A program made the translations under genes and the position numbers. The notes under the pieces were generated by a model, which was not told the DNA's origin, did not search any database, and saw only the letters and a program-made list of their open reading frames with translations. A DNA stretch of 64,000 nt from Pseudomonas sp. R37(2017) (GTDB lineage: Bacteria; Pseudomonadota; Gammaproteobacteria; Pseudomonadales; Pseudomonadaceae). Positions 47,042 through 54,959 of this stretch are shown one piece after another. Within the stretch, counting starts at the first letter, position 1. Each line of letters starts with the position of its first letter. Where the stretch lies: positions 434,001 to 498,000 of the forward strand of contig NZ_NEHO01000002.1 of the NCBI RefSeq assembly GCF_002113375.1, written 5' to 3'.

Positions 47042-47944
47042 ATGCAAAAAATCACGTTGCTCGCTTGTACGCTAGGCCTGTTGCTCGGCAGTCAGGTTCA
47101 GGCCAATGAAGCGCCGCTGACCGGCACCCTGAGCAAGATCGCCAGCACCAACAGCATCACCCTGGGTTATCGCGATGCGTCGGTGCCGTTCTCTTACGTG
47201 GGGGATCACACCGGTCAGCCGATGGGCTATTCGGTGGATCTGGCGGGCAAGATTGTCGAGCGCATCCGGCAGCAACTGGCGCTGCCAGACTTGCAGGTGA
47301 AGTACAACCTGGTGACCTCGCAGACCCGAATTCCACTGGTGCAGAACGGCACCGTGGACCTGGAATGTGGCTCCACCGGCGTGACCGCCGAACGGCAGAA
47401 GCAGGTGGCGTTCTCCTATGGCTTCATCTACGTCAAAGGCCAGTTGCTGACCGCGAAGGACAGCGGGATCAAGAGCTTCGCCGACCTGCGCGGCAAGAAC
47501 GTGGTGACGACTGCCGGCACCACCAACGAGCGCTTCCTGAAAAGCTACAACGTCGATCACAAGATCGACATGTTCGTGATCAGTGCCAAGGACCACGGCG
47601 AAGCGTTCCAGATGCTGCAGTCGGGCCGCGCGGCGGCGTTCTACATGGATGACGCGCTGCTCTATGGCGAGCGCGCCAAGGCCCGCGATCCGCACAAGTG
47701 GGTGGTGGTCGGGGAGGAGCAATCGCGGGAGATCTACAGCTGCATGGTGCGCAAGGACGATCCGCAGTTCCTGGCGCTGGTCAACGGCGCGTTGGCGGAT
47801 CTGTACAGCTCGGGCGAGATCAATGGCATTTACACGCGCTGGTTCGAGCAGCCGATCCCGCCGAAGGGTTTGAACCTTGAGTTCCCGATGACCAGCGAAC
47901 TCAAGGCGATCATTGCCAAGCCGGTGAGTGATCCGGTGCAGTAG
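47042..47944 (+). CDS. Amino-acid-type extracellular solute-binding protein
   Basis: The 300-residue protein has a signal peptide (residues 1-20, ending QVQA) and an SBP family 3 body with SITLGYRDASVPFSY, QTRIPLVQNGTVDLECGSTGVTAERQKQVAFS and LVNGALADLYSSGEINGIYTRWFEQPI. It looks like a glutamate/aspartate-type binding protein (AatJ/GltI-like). No permease or ATPase gene follows, so it must use a transporter encoded elsewhere or act as a sensor. It is the last gene of the LysR-oxidoreductase-RidA module. The ATG at 47042 begins the signal peptide. Confidence 0.87.
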   Translation: MQKITLLACTLGLLLGSQVQANEAPLTGTLSKIASTNSITLGYRDASVPFSYVGDHTGQPMGYSVDLAGKIVERIRQQLALPDLQVKYNLVTSQTRIPLVQNGTVDLECGSTGVTAERQKQVAFSYGFIYVKGQLLTAKDSGIKSFADLRGKNVVTTAGTTNERFLKSYNVDHKIDMFVISAKDHGEAFQMLQSGRAAAFYMDDALLYGERAKARDPHKWVVVGEEQSREIYSCMVRKDDPQFLALVNGALADLYSSGEINGIYTRWFEQPIPPKGLNLEFPMTSELKAIIAKPVSDPVQ

Positions 47945-47967
47945 TCATCCAGACCGTGTCGAGGCCA

Positions 47968-48060
47968 TTCGCGAGCAGGCTCGCTCCCACATTGGATCTG
48001 TGGTGCTCACAGATTTTGTGATCACTGGAGATCTACTGTGGGAGCGAGCCTGCTCGCGAT
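47968..48060. repeat. REPIN, outward-facing form
   Basis: Arms TTCGCGAGCAGGCTCGCTCCCAC and TGTGGGAGCGAGCCTGCTCGCGAT enclose about 46 bp. It sits between the convergent solute-binding protein gene and rsmE. Confidence 0.9.
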
Positions 48061-48066
48061 GGGGTC

Positions 48067-48786
48067 TTAGAAGTCGCCCCACAACTGCTGGGCCACAGCC
48101 AGGGCAACGACAGGCGCGGTTTCGGTGCGCAGCACCCGTGGGCCGAGGCGGGCGGCGTGGAAGTCGCTGGCCTTGGCCTGATCGACTTCGGCATCGGACA
48201 AACCACCCTCCGGACCGATCAGGAATGCCAGGCTTGCGGGCTTGGCATGGCTCACCAACGGTTCGGCTACCGGGTGCAGCACGAGCTTCAACTCGGCTTC
48301 TGTTTGCTTCAACCAGTCGGCCAGCAACAGTGGCGGATGAATCACCGGTACTCGCGAGCGGCCGCACTGTTCGCAAGCGCTGATCGCTACCTGGCGCCAG
48401 TGCAGCAGGCGTTTGTCGGCGCGTTCGTCTTTGAGCCGGACTTCACAGCGCTCGGTGAAGATCGGGGTGATTTCGGTGGCACCCAGTTCCGTGGCTTTCT
48501 GAATCGCCCAGTCCATGCGCTCACCCCGGGACAGGCCCTGGCCGAGATGAATTTGCAGCGGCGACTCGATCTGCCCGGCGAAGCTTTCATCGATCTGCAC
48601 GACCACGTTTTTTTTGCCGACTTCGACCAGTCTGGCGCGAAACTCCTGGCCCGAGCCGTCGAACAGTTGCAACGCATCACCCTCGGCCATGCGCAGCACA
48701 CGGCTGATGTAATGGGCCTGGGCTTCGGGTAGCTCATGCTCGCCAGTGCTCAGGGGGGCGTCGATGAAGAAGCGGGACAGTCTCAT
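48067..48786 (-). CDS. rsmE: 16S rRNA (uracil-1498-N3)-methyltransferase RsmE
   Basis: RsmE methylates U1498 of 16S rRNA using SAM. The 239-residue SPOUT-fold protein has an N-terminal PUA-like part (HYISRVLRMAEGD) and the knot motifs LIGPEGGLSDAEV and LGPRVLRTETA. From the ATG at 48786 it has the normal length; an upstream extension has no similarity and overlaps a repeat. Confidence 0.95.
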   Translation of the reverse strand: MRLSRFFIDAPLSTGEHELPEAQAHYISRVLRMAEGDALQLFDGSGQEFRARLVEVGKKNVVVQIDESFAGQIESPLQIHLGQGLSRGERMDWAIQKATELGATEITPIFTERCEVRLKDERADKRLLHWRQVAISACEQCGRSRVPVIHPPLLLADWLKQTEAELKLVLHPVAEPLVSHAKPASLAFLIGPEGGLSDAEVDQAKASDFHAARLGPRVLRTETAPVVALAVAQQLWGDF

Positions 48787-48824
48787 GCTGGGTCTCAGTA
48801 GAATGTGTGAATATCTGGCGGCCC

Positions 48825-48887
48825 CATCGCGGGCAAGCCCGCTCCCACAGGTACAGCGCAATCCTGTGGGAGCGGGCTTGCCCCGGG
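48825..48887. repeat. REPIN variant with GGGCAAGCCC / GGGCTTGCC stems
   Basis: Arms CATCGCGGGCAAGCCCGCTCCCAC and TGTGGGAGCGGGCTTGCCCCGGG with 17 bp between. The central palindrome is GCGGGCTTGCCC rather than GCGAGCCTGCTCGC, so it belongs to a different REP subgroup from most copies in the window. It lies between rsmE and bioA, both leftward. Confidence 0.85.
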
Positions 48888-48942
48888 CGGCGATCCGACG
48901 ATGACGGTAGTCCGGTCAGCGCTGAAGCTTAGGTGAAATCAA

Positions 48943-50349
48943 TCAACCCGGATCACGGAACCCCGGATGGAAATCCTTCGGCACCGTCACGCTGACGCTG
49001 TCACGGGTCGCAATGTCGATCCCTTCGCTGGCCACTTCGGCGAGGAAGTCGATCTGCTCCGGGGTGATCACATACGGCGGCAGGAAATACACCACGCTAC
49101 CCAGTGGCCGCAGTAAGGCACCACGCTCCAGGGCGTGCTGGAACACCTTCAGGCCGCGACGTTCCTGCCACGGGTACGCTTCCTTGCTGGCCTTGTCCTT
49201 GACCATCTCGATGGCCAGCACCATGCCGGTCTGGCGCACTTCCGAGACATTCGGGTGATCGACCAGATGCGCAGTGGACGAAGCCATGCGCTGCGCCAGG
49301 ACCTTGTTGTTCTCGATGACCTTGTCTTCTTCGAAGATGTCCAGGGTCGCCAGGGCCGCCGCGCACGCCAGCGGGTTGCCGGTGTAGCTGTGGGAGTGCA
49401 GGAAGGCGCGCAGGGTCGGGTAGTCGTCGTAGAAGGCGTTGTAGATTTCGTCGGTGGTCATGCACGCTGCCAGCGGCAGATAGCCGCCGGTCAATGCTTT
49501 GGACAGGCACAGGAAGTCCGGGCGGATGCCGGCCTGTTCGCAGGCGAACATCGTCCCGGTGCGGCCGAAGCCGACGGCGATTTCGTCGTGGATCAGGTGC
49601 ACGCCGTAGCGGTCGCAGGCTTCGCGCAGCAGCTTGAGGTACACCGGGTGATACATGCGCATGCCACCGGCGCCCTGGATCAGCGGCTCGACGATCACCG
49701 CCGCGACTGTGTCGTGGTGCTCGGCCAGCGTCTGTTCCATGGCCGCGAACATGTTGCGCGAGTGCTCCTCCCAGCTCATGCCTTCGGGGCGCAGGTAGCA
49801 ATCCGGGCTCGGCACCTTGAGGGTGTCCATCAGCAGCGCCTTGTAGGTCTCGGTGAACAGCGGTACGTCGCCCACCGACATCGCCGCCATGGTTTCGCCG
49901 TGGTAGCTGTTGGTCAGGGTGACGAAGCGCTTCTTGTTCGGCTGACCGCGGTTGAGCCAGTAGTGAAAGCTCATTTTCAGCGCGACTTCGATGCAGGACG
50001 AACCGTTATCGGCGTAGAAGCACCGTGTCAGACCTTCCGGGGTCAACTTCACCAGGCGCTCGGACAATTCGATCACCGGTTGATGACTGAAACCGGCAAG
50101 GATCACATGTTCGAGCTGGTCGACCTGGTCCTTGATGCGCTGGTTGATCCGCGGGTTGGCGTGCCCGAACACGTTCACCCACCAGGAGCTGACCGCATCG
50201 AGGTAGCGTTTGCCTTCGAAGTCTTCCAGCCACACGCCTTCCCCGCGCTTGATCGGGATCAGCGGCAGTTGCTCGTGATCTTTCATCTGGGTGCAGGGAT
50301 GCCACAACACGGCGAGATCGCGTTGCATCCACTGATTATTCAGGCCCAT
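48943..50349 (-). CDS. bioA: Adenosylmethionine-8-amino-7-oxononanoate aminotransferase
   Basis: BioA converts KAPA to DAPA in biotin synthesis, using SAM as amino donor. The 468-residue class III aminotransferase has DAVSSWWVNVFGHANPRIN, the PLP-binding DNGSSCIEVALK, LIHDEIAVGFGRTGTMFA and the Schiff-base Lys K284 in CLSKALTGG. It starts at the ATG at 50349, with an AGGAG seven bases upstream; a GTG at 50355 is in frame but too close to that site. It is not next to bioB, bioF, bioC or bioD in this window. Confidence 0.95.
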   Translation of the reverse strand: MGLNNQWMQRDLAVLWHPCTQMKDHEQLPLIPIKRGEGVWLEDFEGKRYLDAVSSWWVNVFGHANPRINQRIKDQVDQLEHVILAGFSHQPVIELSERLVKLTPEGLTRCFYADNGSSCIEVALKMSFHYWLNRGQPNKKRFVTLTNSYHGETMAAMSVGDVPLFTETYKALLMDTLKVPSPDCYLRPEGMSWEEHSRNMFAAMEQTLAEHHDTVAAVIVEPLIQGAGGMRMYHPVYLKLLREACDRYGVHLIHDEIAVGFGRTGTMFACEQAGIRPDFLCLSKALTGGYLPLAACMTTDEIYNAFYDDYPTLRAFLHSHSYTGNPLACAAALATLDIFEEDKVIENNKVLAQRMASSTAHLVDHPNVSEVRQTGMVLAIEMVKDKASKEAYPWQERRGLKVFQHALERGALLRPLGSVVYFLPPYVITPEQIDFLAEVASEGIDIATRDSVSVTVPKDFHPGFRDPG

Positions 50350-50572
50350 TTTCACTCTCCTGGAGGCGGTCCGTGACCAGCGCGGACAAACAATCGCGCA
50401 AGCCTATGCAATGCGTGCCACGGGGACAACCCATTGTGTCGAATGAGCTACTTTGTACGCACTGATAGACGTTGCTGGCAGGTGCTTGAAGGCTGACGTA
50501 TCCTTCGCGGTTCTTGAGCCGTCTGGCTCGCAAATACTGCTGCTTTCCTCGTTTAATTCCGGAGTTCGCTGA

Positions 50573-52324
50573 ATGTCTGTCGGTTGGCTGCGCGCCTGTG
50601 CGCTGGTGATGTTGGGGCTGTTCAGCGTGTCTGCGCTGGCCAAGGATAAAACCGCGATCGTGATCGGCGGCGGCCTGTCGGGCCTGACTGCCGCGTACGA
50701 GCTGCAGAACAAAGGCTGGCAGGTCACGCTGCTGGAAGCCAAGTCGAGCCTGGGCGGCCGTTCCGGCATGGCGAGCAGCGAGTGGATCGGCAATGACAAG
50801 GTCCAACCGGTGCTGAACAAGTACGTATCGAACTTCAAGCTGAGCACCACGCCAGCCCCTGAATTCGTGCGGACCCCAGGCTACCTGATCGATGGCGAGT
50901 ATTTCTCCGCCACCGACCTGGCGAGCAAACAGCCGGCCACCGCCGAGGCGCTCAAGCGCTTCGACAAGGCCGTGGACGACCTGGCGCGCTCGATCGACGA
51001 CCCACAGAACCCGGCTGCCAACAACACGCTGCACGCGCTGGATCAGATCAACGTGTCGAGCTGGCTCGACAAGCAGAACCTGCCGGCCACCGCGCGCCAG
51101 TTGATCAACCAGCAGATCCGTACCCGCTACGACGAACCATCGCGCTTGTCGCTGCTGTACTTCGCGCAGCAAAGCCGCGTCTACCGTGGCGTCTCCGATC
51201 GTGACCTGCGCGCTTCGCGTCTGGTCGGTGGCAGCCCGGTGCTGGCCCAGGCCCTGGTCAAACAGCTGAAAACCATCAAGACCAACTCCCCGGTCTCGGC
51301 GATCATTCAGGACACGGATGGTGTGACCGTCAAGGTCGACAACGTCAGTTACAAGGCTGACTACGCCGTGCTGGCCGTGCCACTGCGCGCGTTGAACAAG
51401 ATCCAGATGACCCCGGCGCTGGACGCCCAGCACCTGGCGGCGATCAAGGGCACCAATTACGGTTGGCGCGACCAGATCATGCTCAAGTTCAAGACGCCGG
51501 TGTGGGAAAGCAAGGCGCGCATGTCCGGCGAAATCTACAGCAACACCGGCCTGGGCATGTTGTGGATCGAGCCTGCCCTGAAGGGCGGCGCCAACGTGGT
51601 GATCAACCTGTCCGGCGACAATGCGCGGGTGATGCAGGCGTTCGGCGACAAGCAGATGGTCGATCAGGTGCTGATCCGCCTGCACACGTTCTACCCACAG
51701 GCCCGTGGCTCGTTCACCGGTTATGAAATCCGTCGCTACAGCGTCGACCCGTCGATGGGCGGCGCTTACCTGGCCTTTGGGCCGGGCCAGATCAGCAAGT
51801 TCTGGCGCCTGTGGGAGCGCCCGATTCAGCGCGTAGCCTTCGCTGGCGAACACACCGACACCCTCTACCCAGGCACCCTGGAAGGCGCGCTGCGCAGCGG
51901 TCAGCGTGCCGCCAGCCAGGTTGAAGACCTGGCGGCGGGCAAGTCCTTCGATCCGGCGAAGTTGGTTCCGGCCGCTGCAGCGGCGGGCGCTGGTGCGGTG
52001 GTGGCGAAGAAAGGCAATTTCTTCAGCAACCTGTTTGGCGGCTCGGATGACGAGAAGAAGCCAGAGCCGGTCAAGGCACCTGAACCGGTAGCGCCTGCTC
52101 CCGCGCCAGCACCGGCCCCAGCCCCGGTCGTTGCACCGGCTCCGGTCGAAGCACCGAAGCCGGCAACCCCGGTAAAAGCCGAGCCAGCCAAGAAAGCTCC
52201 AGCCAAACCGGCAGCCAAGACAGAGGCGAAAAAAGCCCCGGCCAAGGCACCCGTGAAGAAAGCCGAGTCGGCGAAGAAGCCGGCAGCCAAACCGGTGGCG
52301 ACTGCTGAGACCAAGGCTCAGTAA
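50573..52324 (+). CDS. Exported FAD-dependent amine oxidase with Lys/Ala/Pro-rich tail
   Basis: The 583-residue protein starts with a signal peptide (residues 1-24, cleavage after ALA). An amine oxidase/phytoene-desaturase FAD fold follows immediately, with VIGGGLSGLTAAYEL and GGRSGMAS, and ends near residue 460 in AGEHTDTLYPGTLEGALRSGQRAA. The last 100 or so residues are low complexity: a Pro/Ala stretch and then Lys/Ala repeats (AKKAPAKPAAKTEAKKAPAK), like histone H1 tails. The product is probably periplasmic and the tail very basic. The substrate is unknown. The gene end and its terminator are repeated 1.1 kb downstream. Confidence 0.87.
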   Translation: MSVGWLRACALVMLGLFSVSALAKDKTAIVIGGGLSGLTAAYELQNKGWQVTLLEAKSSLGGRSGMASSEWIGNDKVQPVLNKYVSNFKLSTTPAPEFVRTPGYLIDGEYFSATDLASKQPATAEALKRFDKAVDDLARSIDDPQNPAANNTLHALDQINVSSWLDKQNLPATARQLINQQIRTRYDEPSRLSLLYFAQQSRVYRGVSDRDLRASRLVGGSPVLAQALVKQLKTIKTNSPVSAIIQDTDGVTVKVDNVSYKADYAVLAVPLRALNKIQMTPALDAQHLAAIKGTNYGWRDQIMLKFKTPVWESKARMSGEIYSNTGLGMLWIEPALKGGANVVINLSGDNARVMQAFGDKQMVDQVLIRLHTFYPQARGSFTGYEIRRYSVDPSMGGAYLAFGPGQISKFWRLWERPIQRVAFAGEHTDTLYPGTLEGALRSGQRAASQVEDLAAGKSFDPAKLVPAAAAAGAGAVVAKKGNFFSNLFGGSDDEKKPEPVKAPEPVAPAPAPAPAPAPVVAPAPVEAPKPATPVKAEPAKKAPAKPAAKTEAKKAPAKAPVKKAESAKKPAAKPVATAETKAQ

Positions 52325-52373
52325 CGCTCAGACGTAAAAAAAGCGCGGCCCGAAGGTCGCGCTTTTTTTTGCC
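52294..52373. repeat. Direct repeat copy 1: amine oxidase 3' end plus terminator
   Basis: This stretch, covering the last codons of the amine oxidase gene (VATAETKAQ-stop) and its terminator hairpin, matches 53376-53447 in the same direction. The longest shared block is CTGAGACCAAGGCT; another is TCAGACGTAAA. Most of roughly 70 aligned positions agree. Copies 1 and 2 bracket about 1 kb of AT-rich DNA. Confidence 0.82.
52335..52371 (+). terminator. Rho-independent terminator after amine oxidase
   Basis: AAAAAAAGCGCGGCC, a short loop and GGTCGCGCTTTTTTTT form a GC-rich stem followed by eight T. It begins about 11 bp after the stop codon of the amine oxidase gene. Confidence 0.9.
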
Positions 52374-52496
52374 AATAAAATTTCGGTCCTACACGTTTAA
52401 TTGATGTGTCAGATACTTCCCACAAAACAATCAGAAGCGAGTGATCGATTGTGCAGGAGTCAGGAATTTATGCTCTTGAAAAATTTGGAGGAGCAT

Positions 52497-52658
52497 ATGA
52501 AATCTTTATCGGTGGTTATTATTTTTATAACACTTTCTGGCTGTGTTATTGGTGAACATAGAGATCCTCTAAAGATACCTATGCTTCCCAAAATCGACGC
52601 TGAACTGGCTCACAAATGCCGAATGGATCCTGATAAACCTGAATGCTCGGTTAATTAG
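52497..52658 (+). CDS. Small lipoprotein of unknown function
   Basis: A 53-residue product with a lipoprotein signal: hydrophobic stretch VVIIFITLSGC, with C16 as the likely lipidated Cys (lipobox LSGC). The mature part is short, polar and has two more Cys (KCRMDPDKPECSVN), able to form a disulfide. A strong GGAGGA ribosome site lies 3-8 bp before the ATG. Codons are AT-rich, unlike neighbouring genes, so it is likely acquired. It converges on the lectin gene. I do not recognise it. Confidence 0.68.
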   Translation: MKSLSVVIIFITLSGCVIGEHRDPLKIPMLPKIDAELAHKCRMDPDKPECSVN

Positions 52659-52712
52659 TTGTTTCCAATAATCAGGAGCTGCTTGGTACCCGAGGCTTAA
52701 TATAGGTGTCGC

Positions 52713-53204
52713 TTACCATTCCCATATAAAAATTGGAATACCTTGGACTATTACATTGAGCGGCTTTCTTTTGGGAAAACGACCGGGAGCAAATCCGAAG
52801 CGCGCCCAGCGTGAGTCTCCTGTCCGCATATCGAAGATGACCAGATTTCCATCATCTTGAATAATCAAACTAGTGTTGTACCAAAGCGATTTATCAGTGG
52901 TATGAGTACTTTCAGCAACCCATATCCGCCCTCTGAATGGATCGTATAGAAAACCGTTATTGCTGATCACAAATTTCAGCGGCTCGCGCATTTTTTTCGG
53001 ATACGTGGTTCGGCTATAAGGCTGGCTCCCATCCGCATTCCAGACTATAGCGCCGTTATCCGTAATGACCAGATTTCCATCAACTTGCAATACCAATCGA
53101 AAACGACCGTTCTGCGACATCAAATACTGTCCCGGCGACATCGTTTGATTGGGTGGCAGCACTGGCGAGCCACTTGCTTGAAAGGGTGTGTATTTAATAG
53201 CCAT
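52713..53204 (-). CDS. B-lectin (monocot mannose-binding) domain protein
   Basis: A 163-residue protein with a bulb-lectin fold at about residues 20-135. Two sites follow the mannose-binding pattern QxDxNxVxY: Q40-x-D42-x-N44-x-V46-x-T48 and Q116-x-D118-x-N120-x-V122-x-F124. The final Tyr is replaced in both, and the middle site (near 80-87) is degenerate. A short C-terminal part ends in Trp-Glu-Trp. No signal peptide is seen. Start is the ATG at 53204 with AAGGA seven bases upstream. LlpA-type lectin-like bacteriocins of Pseudomonas carry tandem domains in about 270 residues; this has one, so a bacteriocin role is possible but unproven. The gene is AT-rich. Confidence 0.75.
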   Translation of the reverse strand: MAIKYTPFQASGSPVLPPNQTMSPGQYLMSQNGRFRLVLQVDGNLVITDNGAIVWNADGSQPYSRTTYPKKMREPLKFVISNNGFLYDPFRGRIWVAESTHTTDKSLWYNTSLIIQDDGNLVIFDMRTGDSRWARFGFAPGRFPKRKPLNVIVQGIPIFIWEW

Positions 53205-53663
53205 TTTTATTCCTTGTCTAATGAGTTGTTGAGATCCCATTGAATCAAGTCCAGATATGGAAATGGCGATACATATGTATTGCATAGCTAAAAATGCGTA
53301 TTAGCCCGAACCATGATGGCACCCGGTCGCCGCTCAGGCGAAAAACTGATTCGACTGAGCTACCAGCGACCCCGATGGTGGCTAGCACTGAGACCAAGGC
53401 TAAGTGACGTTCAGACGTAAAGCGCGGTCCCAAAGCCGCGCTTTGCCTGGAGAAAAATCGGTGGTAGCCATCGAATAAACCTTTTGATACAGGTGTTCGC
53501 AGGTTTGTATTCACTTTTTCTCACAATTTCGTTTTTAATCTTTCCTTAACCCGGCGGCTTCAGACTCTTTATCGTATTTTTCGATATTTCAAAGCAAAAT
53601 TTTCCGCTTTAATTCGATAGATAACTCGATAGTCTTGGGCCAGCACTTACAGGGAACCAGGCA
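53205..53663. other. Intergenic region: lectin upstream DNA, repeat copy 2, cytochrome b561 leader
   Basis: About 460 bp without an intact gene. It holds the lectin promoter region, a decayed tail copy of the amine oxidase gene (53376-53447) and an AT-rich stretch before the cytochrome gene. Confidence 0.6.
53376..53447 (+). pseudogene. Direct repeat copy 2: decayed amine oxidase 3' end plus terminator
   Basis: In the matching frame this reads MVASTETKAK-stop, compared with PVATAETKAQ-stop at the true gene end. It is followed by TCAGACGTAAA and the hairpin AAAGCGCGG / CCGCGCTTT. The T-tract is only three bases, so terminator function is weaker. The rest of the gene is absent upstream, so this is a fragment, not a full duplicate. 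The differences from copy 1 suggest it came from a diverged relative rather than a recent local duplication. Confidence 0.8.
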
Positions 53664-54215
53664 ATGCAGCTACGTAACTCTACCTCCCGCTACGGCTGGG
53701 TCAGCATCTTCATGCACTGGGGCGTGGCACTGGCCGTGTTCGGTCTGTTCGCCCTGGGGCTGTGGATGGTCGACCTCGGTTATTACGATCCATGGCGCAA
53801 GTCCGGGCCGGATCTGCACAAAAGCATCGGTTTGATCCTGTTGGGGGTCATGGTCTTGCGCGTGTTGTGGCGCTTCATCAGCCCGCCGCCGCCAACGCTG
53901 GCCAGCTACAGCCGCATGACGCGTCTGGGCGCCATGTTCGGCCATGCCTTCCTGTATCTCTGCCTGTTCGCCGTGATGATTGCCGGTTACCTGATTTCCA
54001 CCGCAGAAGGTGCCGGGATTCCGGTGTTTGACTGGTTTGAAGTGCCTGCCCTGATTTCCGGACTACCGGACCAGGCAGATAACGCCGGTGTCATTCACCT
54101 CTACCTGGCGTGGGCGCTGGTCATTTTTTCCGGCCTCCATGCGTTGGCAGCATTGAAGCACCACTTTATCGACCGTGATGCGACCCTCAAGCGAATGCTG
54201 GGTCGCAAAGCCTGA
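53664..54215 (+). CDS. Cytochrome b561 family protein
   Basis: The 183-residue membrane protein has four hydrophobic segments and His heme ligands in the pattern of bacterial b561: [44 protein letters not shown] and [24 protein letters not shown]. It would pass electrons across or along the inner membrane. The b561-YceI gene pair is common, and yceI starts 32 bp downstream. Confidence 0.93.
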   Translation: MQLRNSTSRYGWVSIFMHWGVALAVFGLFALGLWMVDLGYYDPWRKSGPDLHKSIGLILLGVMVLRVLWRFISPPPPTLASYSRMTRLGAMFGHAFLYLCLFAVMIAGYLISTAEGAGIPVFDWFEVPALISGLPDQADNAGVIHLYLAWALVIFSGLHALAALKHHFIDRDATLKRMLGRKA

Positions 54216-54247
54216 AATTCAACCTCGACTCCCAAGGAAAACAAAGC

Positions 54248-54832
54248 ATGTTGAAAAAGACTCTCGCCGCTCTGGCAATCGGTTCTGCTGTCCTGTCTGC
54301 CAATGTGATGGCGGCTGACTACACCGTCGACAAACAAGGCCAGCACGCCTTCGTCGACTTCAAGATCAGCCACCTGGGCTACAGCTTCATCACCGGTACT
54401 TTCAAGGACATCGACGGCAAGTTCAGCTTCGACGCTGCCAAGCCTGAAGACAGCAAGATCGAGTTCAACGTGAACACTGCCAGCGTCTTCACCAACAACG
54501 CTGAACGTGACAAGCACATCTCCAGCAAAGACTTCCTGAACGGCACCAAGGCGACCTTCGTGTCCACCAGCGTCAAGCCAACCGGCAAGAACGCTGCTGG
54601 CAAGGACACCGCTGACGTAGCCGGTGACCTGACCATTCTGGGCGTAACCAAGCCAATCGTGGTCAAGGCCACTTTCCTGGGTGAAGGCAAGGATCCATGG
54701 GGCGGCTACCGTGCCGGCTTCGAGGGTACTTTCAGCCTCAAGCGCTCTGATTTCGGCAAGATGATGGACCTGGGCCCACAGTCCGACGCGGTCGACATGT
54801 ACGTTTCGTTTGAAGGTGTCAAAGCGAAGTAA
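54248..54832 (+). CDS. YceI family periplasmic lipid-binding protein
   Basis: The 194-residue protein has a signal peptide ([22 protein letters not shown], cleavage before ADYTVD) and a lipocalin-like YceI barrel. It shows [43 protein letters not shown], and [20 protein letters not shown]. YceI proteins bind polyisoprenoid-type lipids and are linked to base or stress responses. It is likely co-transcribed with the cytochrome b561 gene. Confidence 0.95.
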   Translation: MLKKTLAALAIGSAVLSANVMAADYTVDKQGQHAFVDFKISHLGYSFITGTFKDIDGKFSFDAAKPEDSKIEFNVNTASVFTNNAERDKHISSKDFLNGTKATFVSTSVKPTGKNAAGKDTADVAGDLTILGVTKPIVVKATFLGEGKDPWGGYRAGFEGTFSLKRSDFGKMMDLGPQSDAVDMYVSFEGVKAK

Positions 54833-54848
54833 TTTTTGCGCCTGAACC

Positions 54849-54891
54849 CTGTAGGAGCGAGCATGCCGCAAGCGGGCACCCGCTCCTACAG
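54849..54891. repeat. Single short REP-like palindrome
   Basis: CTGTAGGAGCGAGCATGCC and GGGCACCCGCTCCTACAG form one hairpin of about 43 bp instead of a paired REPIN. The centre is diverged from other copies. It lies just before the strong hairpin at 54906. Confidence 0.75.
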
Positions 54892-54905
54892 GGACATGGT
54901 GGTGC

Positions 54906-54947
54906 ATGAAAAATGCCCCGGCTCTTTCGAGCCGGGGCATTTTTCAT
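54906..54947. terminator. Bidirectional terminator between yceI-type gene and rhlE
   Basis: ATGAAAAATGCCCCGGCTC, a TTTC loop and the exact complement form a perfect stem of 19 bp, with A-rich and T-rich ends that give a T-tract on both strands. It can end transcripts from both converging genes. Confidence 0.92.
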
Positions 54948-54959
54948 TTCGGCGATAAC

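Noticed and set aside
52294..53447. The 1-kb island as a classic IS element
   Set aside because: No transposase and no terminal inverted repeats; the flanking repeats are direct and diverged copies of a host gene end.
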